Positions 18,304 through 27,237 of a stretch of DNA of 64,000 bases are shown here, piece by piece. Source of the DNA: Actinomadura barringtoniae (lineage in GTDB: Bacteria > Actinomycetota > Actinomycetes > Streptosporangiales > Streptosporangiaceae); NCBI RefSeq assembly GCF_017573505.1, contig NZ_JAGEOJ010000003.1:310001-374000 (forward strand), in the 5' to 3' direction. The number at the start of each line of letters is the position of its first letter. Position 1 is the stretch's first letter. The notes beneath the pieces are model-generated. The model had not been told where the DNA came from and ran no database searches. It was given only the letters and a program-made list of their open reading frames with translations. The position numbers and the translations under genes were made by a program.

Positions 18304-18841
18304 CCCGAGGACGGAAAGCTGCACCGCACAGGGGACGTGCGCTCAAACGCGTGGCGGCCCTCGTCACGGCCTAGCAGCACCGTACGACTCGCTGCTCTCG
18401 CGTGCTGGCGGGCGCGGTAAGCCTTCGAGTGCTCCACCGGCTGGTTGTTCGTCGCAGTTACGCGCTCCCAGAGCAGGCCCTCGGTTGCTCTGCACCCTGC
18501 GCGGCCTTCGCGCGCGCACTCGGTGGTGGTCATTTCTCACAAGTCCCCGGTCCAGCGCTGGGGTTCCGCGGCTTCGTTCCTGCTAATGAGGCCCTCGCGG
18601 GCGGAGGCAAGGGCGGCTTCGCCGAGGCTGCCCACCGTCCCGAGGGTCTCGCACGCCTTGTCGATCGCCTCTACCCCGGCACCGAGTACAAGCCGGGGGC
18701 AATGAACCCAGGTCACGACAGAGATCTCGTGGTGACCACTGATCAGCCGTGGCGCCCGAAATACGTGATTACCCCGATAGCGCCCAGTTGTACCGATCCG
18801 TAACTTGACGCTCGTCAACAACGCCACTCATGGAGGTTGAC
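18304..18841. other. Intergenic stretch without a convincing gene
   Basis: About 540 bp with short frames only. A 96-residue minus-strand frame (18537-18827) is open but has no family match or ribosome site. The last 20 bases carry GGAGG for the nuclease gene. Nothing else is supported. Confidence 0.35.
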
Positions 18842-19888
18842 TTGCCTGTCAAGAACATCGCTTGGCGCATCGCGCTCCTAGCCGCGGCGCTGGTCACAAT
18901 GCTCTCGACAATCACTCCCGTCAGTACAGCCAACGCCGACGACACCCCTGCGGCCACGACCCAGGGCCTCACACCCGTGACCGAGACCCAGCCGGCGAAC
19001 GAATCGGCCGCCGTTGCCTGTGGGCGAGCCATCGTTCTCATCGAGAGGTTCCGTGGCTGCGGCAGCAACGCACCCTTCGCCGTCTACACCTGGCGGACCA
19101 TCAGAGGCCGAAAGGTGATGACCGGACGCGGAACCGTCACCCTCAGCCACCGGTTCCAGCTCCAGGCCAAGAAGCGGACCTGGACCTACACGCTGCGCAC
19201 CAAGTTCAAGGGGTACGGCGAACTCGCCGCCGGTGGCACCACCCAGGTCTCTCTGCCCTGCCGGGGATGCCGTGTCAAGGGCAACCCACTCGGCAAGCTG
19301 ATCAGTGGGAAGACCACCAGCCAGACCTTCAAGGTCAGCTCGCCCGGCACCAGGAAGAAGACCTACAACCTCATCCCGTACTGGCGGTGGCGCCCGGTCG
19401 GGATGCGGTGGACCCGCCTGTCCCCTCTGCTGACCGAGAACAAGATCCGCTGCGACACCACACGCGGCTTCGGCTCCGGGTGCGTGTACCGAGACGCGGT
19501 CCCCTTCTTCACTCTGTCCCGGAAAGCGACCAACGCCACGACGGGCGTCTCCGAATCCGCCTGGCTCATCTGGAATAACCAGCGCGACCCCAAGCGGGGA
19601 CACTACGGCCTCTACGGAAAGGGACCCAAGCTGCACCGCACCACCGACCGCCGCATCCGCGACGCCAACTTCCGCAAGTCCTGCCCCCGGTCGTTGCCCC
19701 GGCCTACGGGCAAGAGCTGCGACGAGTACCCGTTCCAGTCCACTCTGGAAGGTGCCTCCAGGAATCCCCGCTACACCAGCGCGATGATCAACGCCCGCCA
19801 TAACACCAACGCCGGACGCAAACTCAACTCCTTCTACGTCGCCAACCGCATCCTCAACCGTGACGCCTTCTGGGTTACGATCACCTGA
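18842..19888 (+). CDS. Secreted NucA/NucB-family deoxyribonuclease
   Basis: About 348 residues. TTG 18842 is taken as start because GGAGG (18832-18836) lies five bases before it; ATG 18830 overlaps that site. A signal peptide (WRIALLAAALVTMLS, cleavage near ANADD) exports it. Residues about 60-240 are a beta-rich region of unknown role with paired cysteines (CGRAIVLIERFRGCG, CRGCR). The C-terminal 90 residues are a NucA/NucB DNase domain: SCDEYPFQSTLEGA, then ARHNTNAGRKLNSFYVANRI. It would degrade extracellular DNA or act as a toxin on competitors. The next gene starts 34 bases downstream and may encode its inhibitor. Confidence 0.8.
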   Translation: MPVKNIAWRIALLAAALVTMLSTITPVSTANADDTPAATTQGLTPVTETQPANESAAVACGRAIVLIERFRGCGSNAPFAVYTWRTIRGRKVMTGRGTVTLSHRFQLQAKKRTWTYTLRTKFKGYGELAAGGTTQVSLPCRGCRVKGNPLGKLISGKTTSQTFKVSSPGTRKKTYNLIPYWRWRPVGMRWTRLSPLLTENKIRCDTTRGFGSGCVYRDAVPFFTLSRKATNATTGVSESAWLIWNNQRDPKRGHYGLYGKGPKLHRTTDRRIRDANFRKSCPRSLPRPTGKSCDEYPFQSTLEGASRNPRYTSAMINARHNTNAGRKLNSFYVANRILNRDAFWVTIT

Positions 19889-19922
19889 CCTCTCGCCAGG
19901 CACGCAAGAAGCGAACCGGGAG

Positions 19923-20441
19923 ATGACCGTGGCAGCACACCAGCGCTTGCGGCAACGCCACGACGTCGGCGACGGCTCCTACTCCATCAGGGCCGAAGAC
20001 GTCAGCGAGCTGCCCAGCCCCTTCGAGGACGGCAACGGGCTGATCTCCACCGCGCCCGACGCTGCCACGGTCATCACCGGCCTCAACACAGGCGACATCT
20101 GGCTCACCGTCGAAACCTGGGACACCGAGCCGCCCACCGAACTGCAGGACTGGGACGCGGTCGTCGAGGTTCCCTACACCTCGACCACCGGCGACGCCCA
20201 GATCTTCGAAGAGTGGACCGACAACGACCGTCCCCCCTTCCCCAACCTCGCCACCGCAGGCCCCGGCAGCTACCGGCTACGCGCCCACGCCCGCGGCCGC
20301 GACACCGGCCGACAGGCCGACCTCATAGAACCCAACGAAGAACCCGTAGAAGAACACCTGCTGCAGATCTGGCCGGACACCGAACGTCCAATCGCGATCC
20401 TCAAGATGACAGACCAGGTCGGGGCCGAGACCCTCTCCTAG
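19923..20441 (+). CDS. Acidic protein, candidate Nin/ComJ-like partner of the nuclease
   Basis: A 172-residue acidic protein without signal peptide. Its layout resembles ComJ (Nin), the inhibitor of NucA in Bacillus. A strand GDIWLTVETWDTEP precedes DWDAVVEVPYTSTTGDAQI and then GPGSYRLRAHARGRD. It is rich in Asp and Glu, as expected of a DNase inhibitor. Position directly behind the nuclease supports a nuclease-inhibitor pair kept in the cytoplasm. Start ATG 19923 is uncertain; GTG 19929 has better spacing from GGGAG. The family link is by pattern only. Confidence 0.55.
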   Translation: MTVAAHQRLRQRHDVGDGSYSIRAEDVSELPSPFEDGNGLISTAPDAATVITGLNTGDIWLTVETWDTEPPTELQDWDAVVEVPYTSTTGDAQIFEEWTDNDRPPFPNLATAGPGSYRLRAHARGRDTGRQADLIEPNEEPVEEHLLQIWPDTERPIAILKMTDQVGAETLS

Positions 20442-20727
20442 CGACCTGACTCTCCGGCGATTTCCCAGGCCTGCCCAGCACCACCGGCGGTCCCCGAGGC
20501 GGCCGGCTGCGCCGGCCCTTGCAACAGGCCGATCAGGCCTGAGCGAACTGGAGGCCCGCCCCTTGGATCACAAGGTTGATCTCGGTCTTTGCCGTAGACC
20601 ACCGTCGTGGTGGATGAGGAGCGGTTGACCAGATCGCCCTGCACGAGCCCGTCGACGAAAGGAGGGGAAGGCGGCGGTGGAATGGAGGAGGAGGATCGGT
20701 GGACAATCCTTCACAATCCCACTGGAG

Positions 20728-21234
20728 ATGCGGAAGAAGAACATGCCCCTGAATGACGATGAGGTCGTCGAACTGGTCCGGACCTCTCTCAAGCACAAGC
20801 ATGTGTCCCCACCCGCTTCTCCAGATTCAGTCTCCGAAGCAGAGCGCTACATTGGCCAGCCTCTACCGCCATTGCTTCGACGAATCTATCTAGAGGTGGC
20901 CAATGGCGGGTTTGGTCCACTTCAATATGATGACGGAGTATTGGGGGTGTCGGGCGGAGAATGGCAAGGAGATTGGGCCGATATCCTAGACGTGTATCGG
21001 GCATTCACCGCCGATCCACCAGACCCGAAGACTCCGCCGTATCTCGTGTGGCTCTACGACTGGGGTTGTGCAATTTGGACCCTCGTGGACTGCCGAGACG
21101 AACGAGGACCGATCTGGATCTGGGATGGAAACCTCGACGATGACGAAACCCTTTATCCCATGGGGATCGATTTGGCAGGATGGCTGTCGAGGGCACTAGA
21201 AGGGCGACTGACCGCTCCCGAGAAAAAGAGTTGA
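20728..21234 (+). CDS. SMI1/KNR4 (SUKH) family protein
   Basis: About 168 residues of the SUKH superfamily, whose bacterial members are often immunity proteins against contact-dependent or secreted toxins. Seen: SVSEAERYIGQPLPPLLRRI, YLEVANGGFGP (the hallmark N-GGFGP), then WLYDWGCAIWTLVDC and GWLSRALEG. ATG 20728 is used; ATG 20743 after GGAAGAAG and a longer frame from 20677 are possible. Base composition is lower in GC than the flanks, which suggests transfer. No toxin gene is adjacent except the secreted nuclease two genes upstream. Confidence 0.8.
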   Translation: MRKKNMPLNDDEVVELVRTSLKHKHVSPPASPDSVSEAERYIGQPLPPLLRRIYLEVANGGFGPLQYDDGVLGVSGGEWQGDWADILDVYRAFTADPPDPKTPPYLVWLYDWGCAIWTLVDCRDERGPIWIWDGNLDDDETLYPMGIDLAGWLSRALEGRLTAPEKKS

Positions 21235-21348
21235 CCTTGCGAACGCCGGGGTTGCTCGTCTCATTCCGCTGGTTCCGAACCCACGCGACTGCTTGTTGCT
21301 GAGTGGTGGGTCGGCTGGGCTAACACCAGGCCTGGCCGGTCCGCCTGA

Positions 21349-21597
21349 TCATCTTCCCCGCGGAACACCATGGCGGTCTGGTGGAGGAGTTGGACCTCGA
21401 TCGGAACGGACGGCGAAGATCGCGGCTATGTAGGCGATCGGCAGTGCGACGAGGGTGACGAACGCGATCGCGTTGAGCAGGAGGATGAACCCGATGTCGT
21501 CGATGCCGCGAATCAGGGCGATCAGCGTTGGGCCGGTGAACACGATGGCTAGGACGGCAAGGAGCGAGAGCCAGAACCACAGGTCGGACCAGTCCAT
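21349..21597 (-). CDS. Superinfection immunity-like small membrane protein
   Basis: An 82-residue protein with two transmembrane segments: LWFWLSLLAVLAIVFTGPTLI and LLLNAIAFVTLVALPIAYIAA. The arrangement PTLIALIRG followed by LLNAIAFVT resembles the phage superinfection-immunity (Imm) family, which blocks DNA injection of related phages. The tail is short and basic. It lies at the left end of the conjugative element, transcribed in the same direction as the replication genes, 12 bases after... it is read last in that operon. Function is inferred from the family pattern. Confidence 0.6.
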   Translation of the reverse strand: MDWSDLWFWLSLLAVLAIVFTGPTLIALIRGIDDIGFILLLNAIAFVTLVALPIAYIAAIFAVRSDRGPTPPPDRHGVPRGR

Positions 21598-21609
21598 GCG
21601 CGTCTCCCT

Positions 21610-22506
21610 TTACCGCCTGGGGCGTGGTCGGTAGTCGGCGCTTGGGATCGGAAGTCTCTTGGGGGGAGGCGCTCCAGTTGACGTGGTCTCGGCCATCGTT
21701 TCGGCGATCGAATGGGGGAAGTTGTCCGCGGAGACCTCGGCCGCGGTCCTCGTTGGGCCGGGGATATCGGCCTGAGTGGCGGCGCGGGCTTGGACGACCT
21801 TGTCGATGACGTGGGAGGGAAGGTTGGTGGTCACGTCGAGGAGCGTGCGGAGTTCGGATGGCGGGATGTGCGTTCGGCCCTGGTGGCTCAGCCTGGTCAC
21901 GAACTCATCGAGGATCCGGTGAGCCCTTTGCTCCGCCCGGGCAGACTCCCGCTCCTCTCGGCTGGGGCCGTGCTGGTTGGCCGCCCATGTCGTACCGGTT
22001 CCCGGGCTTAGCTCGCGGGTGCGGACCGGCGCTCCGTCGCGGACGTTGGGGTCGCGCTGAAAGAAGGGGGCCGCACGCTGCATCGCGTCGAGGGGTTCGA
22101 TGCCTTCGATGCGTAGGCGGTCGTAGTGGCTCATGGCGTGCGGGTGCAGGTCGCGGAGCCGGTCCTCGCACTTGCGCACGGCGGAGCCGGCGTCGGCTCG
22201 GCCTTCGGCTGCGTACGGCACGGCGGCGCACCAGGCGGCGGCAACGTGAGGGAGGTCCGCCTGTCGCAGCCATTGCCGGTCGTGCGCCGGCGCCCAGACC
22301 GCTCGGGCTCGCTCGGACTCCGCGCGTTGTTCTGTCTCGGCCTTGCGTCTGGTCGCCTCGTCTCGAGCAAGCTGCACTGCCTTTTGCCGTTGCCTGCGGC
22401 CAGATTCCCACTGCTTGAGCGCGGTGCCGAGAGCGGCGATCTGGACGATGCGCTGACCGCCTTGGGCGAGTCCTTCGGTGATGGGGTCTGGATGCTGGTC
22501 GGTCAT
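21610..22506 (-). CDS. Element protein with basic coiled-coil N-terminus and DNFP tail motif
   Basis: A 298-residue protein not assigned to a named family. Residues about 30-70 are a highly charged likely coiled coil (RRQRQKAVQLARDEATRRK, AETEQRAESERARAVWAPAH). The middle is helical with AWCAAVPYAAEGRADA and LHPHAMSHYDRLR. Near the C-terminus SADNFPHSIAE is one of seven versions of a motif shared by this element's proteins, followed by a basic proline-rich tail. Its ATG overlaps the stop of the primase gene by four bases, so the two are coupled. A DNA-processing or transfer role is likely from context only. Confidence 0.7.
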   Translation of the reverse strand: MTDQHPDPITEGLAQGGQRIVQIAALGTALKQWESGRRQRQKAVQLARDEATRRKAETEQRAESERARAVWAPAHDRQWLRQADLPHVAAAWCAAVPYAAEGRADAGSAVRKCEDRLRDLHPHAMSHYDRLRIEGIEPLDAMQRAAPFFQRDPNVRDGAPVRTRELSPGTGTTWAANQHGPSREERESARAEQRAHRILDEFVTRLSHQGRTHIPPSELRTLLDVTTNLPSHVIDKVVQARAATQADIPGPTRTAAEVSADNFPHSIAETMAETTSTGAPPPKRLPIPSADYRPRPRR

Positions 22507-24533
22507 GGCTTCCTCCGGGGTTGCGCCTGCTGAGGTTGGTGGTGCTGGCCCGTTGTGCGGTGCACGGCCGAGGTCATGTGCGAGTTGGAGGCGCCAGAAC
22601 CAGGGACGGGGAAGTCCTCTCCGGCTAAGACGAGCGGATCGGCGCCCAGGCCAGGAGCCGATCCGTCGGACGTGATCGTCTCGATGAGGATCTGGTTGAC
22701 GAGCGCCGGAGGCAGGTCGAGTTTTGTCGCGACGCGGGTGGCTTGGCGGGCAGCGTCAGCGGCGCGGCCGGTGGCGATCAGTGTTGCTGCTGCGCGGGCT
22801 GCTGCTAGGCGGCCCTCGGGGAACGCTCGGTGGTCCTCGTATTTCTTAAGGGCGGCGTCCACGACCAGGTCGGCGAGGGGCACCTCGACTTGTAGCGCTT
22901 TGCGTACACCCACACACCCTTGGTAACTCAGAATGTCGGCCGGGTCTCGGTCTTTCGCGAAAGTCACGGCGCTGACGGGGCCTGTGACCTGCGCAAGAGT
23001 GGGCCAGGCACGAACTGCTGCTATTTGCCCCGCGTCGTCGCCGTCCAGGGCTAGGGCCAGACCGGCGGCGTCCAGTTGGGCGCGGGCGGCCAGAAGGTTC
23101 AGCTGCGCCGTGGTGATGGTCGTTCCGCACGGAGCCACAGCCGCATAGGAGGGCTCGGAGGTGTTGATCGCGATGGCGTCGAAGGGCCCCTCGACGAGGA
23201 CGGGCCGTGCACCCTGTGCCAAGGCGTCGCGCATCTCGTACAGCCCGAACAGCAGCTCGCTCTTGCGGAACAGTGGCGTGTCTGGGCTGTTCAGGTATTT
23301 GGGGCCCGGAGCCGTGTCAGTACGCCGGCCGATGAAGCCGCAAACGGTGCCGTCCGGCGCACGGAGCGGGAGCACGAGGCGGTCGCGGAAGAACGGGCGG
23401 AGAGCGTCGTTCTTGCCTCGGCGAGCGAGACCGGCGCCGAGGATGTCCCGGTCGGCATGGCCGAGAGCGCGCAGCTGCTCGATCAGCGTCTTGCCGTCTC
23501 CGGGGGCATATCCGATTTCCCAGTGCTGCACGGTTGCGGGGTCGAAGCCGCGGTTGGCCAGGTAGCCGGGAACCCAGCTGGCGGCCGACGCGTCCCGGAA
23601 GATCCTATGAGCACTGGTCATCACGCTCACGAGTTCTGCAGGTCTCGCATCGGTGATTCCTTCGGTGTCTGTGCTGTCTTCGGCCGGCTGCTCGCCGGTG
23701 TTCGTTGAAGCTCGTGCGACCCCTGCAGCTTGCTGTGTGGAGCGCGTTCTCGTAGGAGGCGGAGGCTTGGCAAGACGTCCGCGTATCTGGGCAGTTGCGC
23801 CGAGGACGCGATCGCCGACAGCGGTGATTGCCTCGACCGGCATCGCGCGTTCATCGGCTCCGGCCCAGCTCGTCACCGCGGGCATGGCCGGCGGTGGCAG
23901 GGACAGTCCAAGGTGGTCAAGGACGAGGTGGGCTGTCGAGTCGGCTACAACACGGCGGACACCATGGCAGGCCGTCTCTGCTCCGGGCTCGTCCGGGTCT
24001 GGATGGTCGCCCCGGTGGAGCACATGGGCGAGCTGGTGAGCGAGCAGCCGCGCCGCCTCCGCGGCTTCGAGGTCGACCGGTATCCGTAGCAGCCGACCTG
24101 GCCGCCCGGTGTACGTCCAGCGCTCGCCGTGGTCAACGTAAAGACCCAGATCAGCTGCCAGGCTACGTAGCCGTCCCCAGACCGACGCTGGTTCTGGTGA
24201 GGGTGCCTTCTCGATGGCCGGCCCCGTGGTTTGGGACTGATCGAAGACTGTGCGAGGTCCCTGCTGCGTCAGGATCCGTATTCCGGTTTCCCCGCGCGCG
24301 ACTTGGCGGCCGTCCTTCTTCCAGTCCTGGTAGGAACGCACCTCAGTGGCGTCGGGACGTTGAGCCGGTATCAACAGGGTGTTGATGAAGCTGAACTGGT
24401 CGTGCCGTGCGGCGTTGACCAGCCACTGCGTCCACGGCAGGTCTCCGCTGAGCAACCTGCCGACCTCCTGATCGGCGATTGCTTGGAGAACGATCGTCAC
24501 GCGTTGCTGCTCGGCGGGATCGGACGCTCGCAT
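22503..24533 (-). CDS. ArdC-like / DnaG-type TOPRIM primase fusion (TraC-like)
   Basis: A 676-residue protein. The N-terminus (1-120) follows the ArdC antirestriction single-strand-DNA-binding domain: LPWTQWLVNAARHDQFSF, LLIPAQRPDATEV, WKKDGRQVARGETGI. A zincin-like LLAHQLAHVLHRG follows (about 163-175). Residues about 310-560 are a DnaG primase core with FDPATVQHWEIGYAP, FFRDRLVLPLRAPDG and GFIGRR. The TOPRIM motif VLVEGPFDAIAI comes next, and LALDGDDAG holds the acidic pair. It ends with a LAGEDFPVP tail motif. It resembles TraC-type primases that coat and prime transferred DNA. Coupled downstream to the 298-residue gene, and three bases from the spread-protein gene upstream. Confidence 0.85.
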   Translation of the reverse strand: MRASDPAEQQRVTIVLQAIADQEVGRLLSGDLPWTQWLVNAARHDQFSFINTLLIPAQRPDATEVRSYQDWKKDGRQVARGETGIRILTQQGPRTVFDQSQTTGPAIEKAPSPEPASVWGRLRSLAADLGLYVDHGERWTYTGRPGRLLRIPVDLEAAEAARLLAHQLAHVLHRGDHPDPDEPGAETACHGVRRVVADSTAHLVLDHLGLSLPPPAMPAVTSWAGADERAMPVEAITAVGDRVLGATAQIRGRLAKPPPPTRTRSTQQAAGVARASTNTGEQPAEDSTDTEGITDARPAELVSVMTSAHRIFRDASAASWVPGYLANRGFDPATVQHWEIGYAPGDGKTLIEQLRALGHADRDILGAGLARRGKNDALRPFFRDRLVLPLRAPDGTVCGFIGRRTDTAPGPKYLNSPDTPLFRKSELLFGLYEMRDALAQGARPVLVEGPFDAIAINTSEPSYAAVAPCGTTITTAQLNLLAARAQLDAAGLALALDGDDAGQIAAVRAWPTLAQVTGPVSAVTFAKDRDPADILSYQGCVGVRKALQVEVPLADLVVDAALKKYEDHRAFPEGRLAAARAAATLIATGRAADAARQATRVATKLDLPPALVNQILIETITSDGSAPGLGADPLVLAGEDFPVPGSGASNSHMTSAVHRTTGQHHQPQQAQPRRKP

Positions 24534-24536
24534 GCA

Positions 24537-25628
24537 TCAATCCCCGACGTTCGCGGCGGCACGCAACGTGGCCAACCGTCCGTTGGCGATCGTGAAGCCG
24601 GCATCCCGCAGCCGTCGGCCGAACTGCTGCTTGCTGACCCGTACGCCCTCGCGCTCCGCCCGCGTAAGGATCTCCTGGGCGGCGGCCAGAAGATCACCGG
24701 TGATCCATCCGGGGCGAGCAGAAGCGTCGTTCTCGTCCTCGGGCCGATACTGCTGGTCGACCGGCCCGGGCTCGTCTGGTACGTCCTCGACCTCATCCTC
24801 GACACGCAGCCCGCTGATCTCGGCGGGGAGGTGGCGTAGCGCGAGTCGCTCGGCAAGGGGCGCCCGCCACCGCCAGGTCCACCGGCCGTATTCCTCCTGC
24901 AGCCGCGAAACGGCGAGAAGGTGCCGATACTCCGCGGCCAGGCCGTGCCGGTAGCCGGTGATGTGCCAGAGCACCATCCGCCGCCACAAGAGCGCCGTCG
25001 AGATCGGCGCGAGCATCCACCGGGCCTTGGGAACGGGCTCGATGCGGGTTCCAGTGGTCAGGCCGGTCCATTGGTTGACCAGGTGCCGGATGCCCTCGAC
25101 GACGACGATGAACAGCACGGGCATCGCGCCGTGCACGATGACGCCGATCGGGTCGCCGTCCGCAGCGGCGCTGTTAACGGCAATGGTCGCGCCAATGAAG
25201 GCCCAGGCGACCCAGCGCAGTACGGGCCAGGGCAGCCCGACGTATTCGGCGAGCAGGTCCCAGGCCAACAGGGCGAGAATTCCCACGTCCAGCCCCACCG
25301 GCACGATCCATGCCAGGTCGGCGAACCAGGGACGTGCCATGTCCCGCACGGTGGTGAACGACCCGGCGCCTCCGAGCACCGCCAGGGTCAGGACCAGCGG
25401 GGTGATGATGGCCGCGGCGACCTTGGCAGCGGTCGGGGCCCTCTGGGGAATGAGTTCGTCGCGGATTCCCAGACTCGAGTCCTGAGTCGCCGTGACCGAG
25501 CCGGGCCAGGACACGCCGGATGGCGGCGCTAAGCCCGCGGCCAGCGGACCTGCGGGCCATCCTGACGACGCCGCTGCGCTCGGTGCCTGCCCGCTGAGCG
25601 TCTCGTCGGCCTGCAGAGTGACGTTCAC
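24537..25628 (-). CDS. DUF2637 membrane protein, SpdB-type spread protein
   Basis: A 363-residue membrane protein. GTG 25628 is chosen because AAGGAAG lies five bases upstream and the overlap with the preceding stop (GTGA) is typical of coupling. After a 70-residue cytoplasmic part come four hydrophobic segments: IITPLVLTLAVLGGAGSF, WIVPVGLDVGILALLAWDLL, WVAWAFIGATIAVNSAA and VIVHGAMPVLFIVVVEGI. This is the DUF2637/SpdB pattern seen beside plasmid transfer genes of actinomycetes, where it affects intramycelial spread. The C-terminal cytoplasmic region ends in a helix-turn-helix-like segment (VSKQQFGRRLRDAGFTIANGR). Confidence 0.8.
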   Translation of the reverse strand: MNVTLQADETLSGQAPSAAASSGWPAGPLAAGLAPPSGVSWPGSVTATQDSSLGIRDELIPQRAPTAAKVAAAIITPLVLTLAVLGGAGSFTTVRDMARPWFADLAWIVPVGLDVGILALLAWDLLAEYVGLPWPVLRWVAWAFIGATIAVNSAAADGDPIGVIVHGAMPVLFIVVVEGIRHLVNQWTGLTTGTRIEPVPKARWMLAPISTALLWRRMVLWHITGYRHGLAAEYRHLLAVSRLQEEYGRWTWRWRAPLAERLALRHLPAEISGLRVEDEVEDVPDEPGPVDQQYRPEDENDASARPGWITGDLLAAAQEILTRAEREGVRVSKQQFGRRLRDAGFTIANGRLATLRAAANVGD

Positions 25629-25972
25629 CGGTGCTTCCTTTCGACCATCCAGACCAGGACCCGCGCGACGTAACGAACGTCGTCTGTGGGACCGAGCAGG
25701 CGGCCACTCGCGGTGACGTAGGCGTAAGAGCCGTCGGCTCCGGCGCACATGACGGTTTCGGACCACCTGGCTCGACGGAGCTTCAATCGCCATCGCCCAT
25801 TGCGTGGTCTCTGCACGACCACCTGGGCTCCGAGGTGGTCGAGTTCGTAACGGAGCCGAAGCAGTCGCGCGCGGCGTTCCTCCGCCTCGACCCGCCGAGT
25901 CGGATCGAGAGACTGGTGCCGCCTCCGGGCGGTCTTGGGGGCAGAACGTGGCGCTGTGCCGGTATCGGGCAT
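25625..25972 (-). CDS. Small basic element protein
   Basis: A 115-residue strongly basic protein with no recognised family. It has an Arg-rich helix (RRVEAEERRARLLRLRYEL) and a beta-rich end (VVVQRPRNGRWRLKLRRARW, YAYVTASGRLLG). Its stop overlaps the GTG of the spread gene. It is first in the minus-strand replication operon and lies just downstream of the palindromic operator at 26009-26028. Nucleic-acid binding is plausible from charge. Confidence 0.65.
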   Translation of the reverse strand: MPDTGTAPRSAPKTARRRHQSLDPTRRVEAEERRARLLRLRYELDHLGAQVVVQRPRNGRWRLKLRRARWSETVMCAGADGSYAYVTASGRLLGPTDDVRYVARVLVWMVERKHR

Positions 25973-26008
25973 CGCGTTCCCCTGTGCTGTGGATGACGGA
26001 TCAAAGAT

Positions 26009-26028
26009 CCATCAACTAAAGTTTGTGG
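26009..26028. promoter_or_regulatory. Palindromic operator candidate (site 1)
   Basis: CCATCAACTAAAGTTTGTGG: imperfect 8-bp arms around TAAA, between the divergent replication operon (25972) and the XRE regulator (26112). An almost identical site sits at 37319-37338, in front of part of the transfer genes. A third half-site, CCATCAAC, lies at 26045-26052. The XRE protein is the likely binder. Confidence 0.6.
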
Positions 26029-26111
26029 TTAGACGATGCAACACCCATCAACGTTCTGTCAATATAAGACTACAGGTCGTACACACAGAGCTTTTGAGCA
26101 ATGGAGGCTGG

Positions 26112-26591
26112 GTGTCTCAGGGCGAACCGGAGCCGGCGCCGAGGATTTCACCGTCGGCCTCGCTGGCGGAGAAGATCGAGTGGCTGATCCAGAACATGTG
26201 GCCGTCCGAGGCGCCGCCACCGCGCAACAACGTCGAGCTCGCCGCCGCGATCGCAGGAGCAGGTGAGGAGGACATCTCCTCCACGACGGTGTGGAAGCTG
26301 CGCACAGGCCGCCAGGACAACCCGCAGTTCAAGACACTGACGACACTCGCGACCTTCTTCGGCGTACCGATCGGCTATTTCGGCTTCGCGGACGAGTCCG
26401 CACCGATCGGCGAGGAGGTGACCCTCAGGGCGTTGCGGCGCGAGCTCGGCGCCGGCAACACACGACGCGAGGTGCTGCGCGCGTTGGTCGATCTGTCACC
26501 GCGTACGCGCGCAGTGGTCGAGGAGATGATCCTGGCCGCCGCCCGCGCCGACCGCTCCACCGCCAACGCTGAGGAGCGACCGGACGCTTGA
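26112..26591 (+). CDS. XRE-family transcriptional regulator
   Basis: About 159 residues with a Cro/C1-type helix-turn-helix: NVELAAAIAGAGEED, ISSTTVWKLRTGRQDNP and KTLTTLATFFGVPIGYF (about 35-85). GTG 26112 is preferred because GGAGG lies four bases upstream. It is divergent from the replication operon across a region carrying a palindrome that recurs before the transfer operon. It is therefore the probable repressor of both parts of the element and of itself. The C-terminal half (REVLRALVDLSPRTRAVVEEM) is helical and may form a dimer. Confidence 0.82.
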   Translation: MSQGEPEPAPRISPSASLAEKIEWLIQNMWPSEAPPPRNNVELAAAIAGAGEEDISSTTVWKLRTGRQDNPQFKTLTTLATFFGVPIGYFGFADESAPIGEEVTLRALRRELGAGNTRREVLRALVDLSPRTRAVVEEMILAAARADRSTANAEERPDA

Positions 26592-26799
26592 TCCAACGGT
26601 ACGTCACTGGTCAAAAGCACAGCACGTCACTCGCGATGATTCGGGTCCTTGCCGACCACCCGCAGGACTCGGTGGCCGTGTTCTTCGCCTCGGTCATGCC
26701 AGCGCTGGTTGCTTTGCCTATGTCGACAACAGTCCAGTCTCGTCAGGGCGGGGACCGCTGGCCGCTGACGTCGACATGCGTCCGGGCGAGCGAGGCGCC

Positions 26800-27012
26800 C
26801 TACCGATAGTTGGTGCCCATGATCCGATAGAGCAGACTGATCGTGGCGCCAGCGGCTCCACCGCCGGTCAGGAGCGCTTGTGGCAGGTTACTGCCGCCCG
26901 CCAGGGCGAGTGCGGCAGCCAACGTCCCGACCAGCAGCGCCGTCAGCAGAACGACCAACCCCCAACCCGTTATTCGGATGCGGGGCGTTCGGCGGGGAGA
27001 AGAGTCACTCAA
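26800..27012 (-). CDS. Small two-helix membrane protein
   Basis: A 70-residue protein from TTG 27012, supported by GGAGGTGA four bases upstream. Sequence: SDSSPRRTPRIRITGWG, then a hydrophobic helix LVVLLTALLVGTLAAALALA and a second, Gly-rich one ALLTGGGAAGATISLLY. No family recognised. It lies between the XRE regulator and broken sigma genes, transcribed toward the regulator. Confidence 0.55.
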   Translation of the reverse strand: MSDSSPRRTPRIRITGWGLVVLLTALLVGTLAAALALAGGSNLPQALLTGGGAAGATISLLYRIMGTNYR

Positions 27013-27237
27013 CAGGTCACCTCCACAGCGGGGGCACCCGGCGAAGCCGGGACCGTGATCCACCTGTGCATAGGTGTCTGCCTGCCCCGCTCTCCTCCAG
27101 CACAGCCGAGAGTAAAACGTCACAGCCCGATGGCGTGGGATGAGCGACGGGCAGAGACCTAAGAACCTCAGCTGAGGTTCCGGCCTGGTATGCGCCAACA
27201 GCACGACGTCCGAACCTGTCTGCGCTAAGGGTGAACC

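Noticed and set aside
26588..26809. 73-codon frame overlapping the XRE stop
   Set aside because: TTG start without a good ribosome site and no domain; too weak to list.
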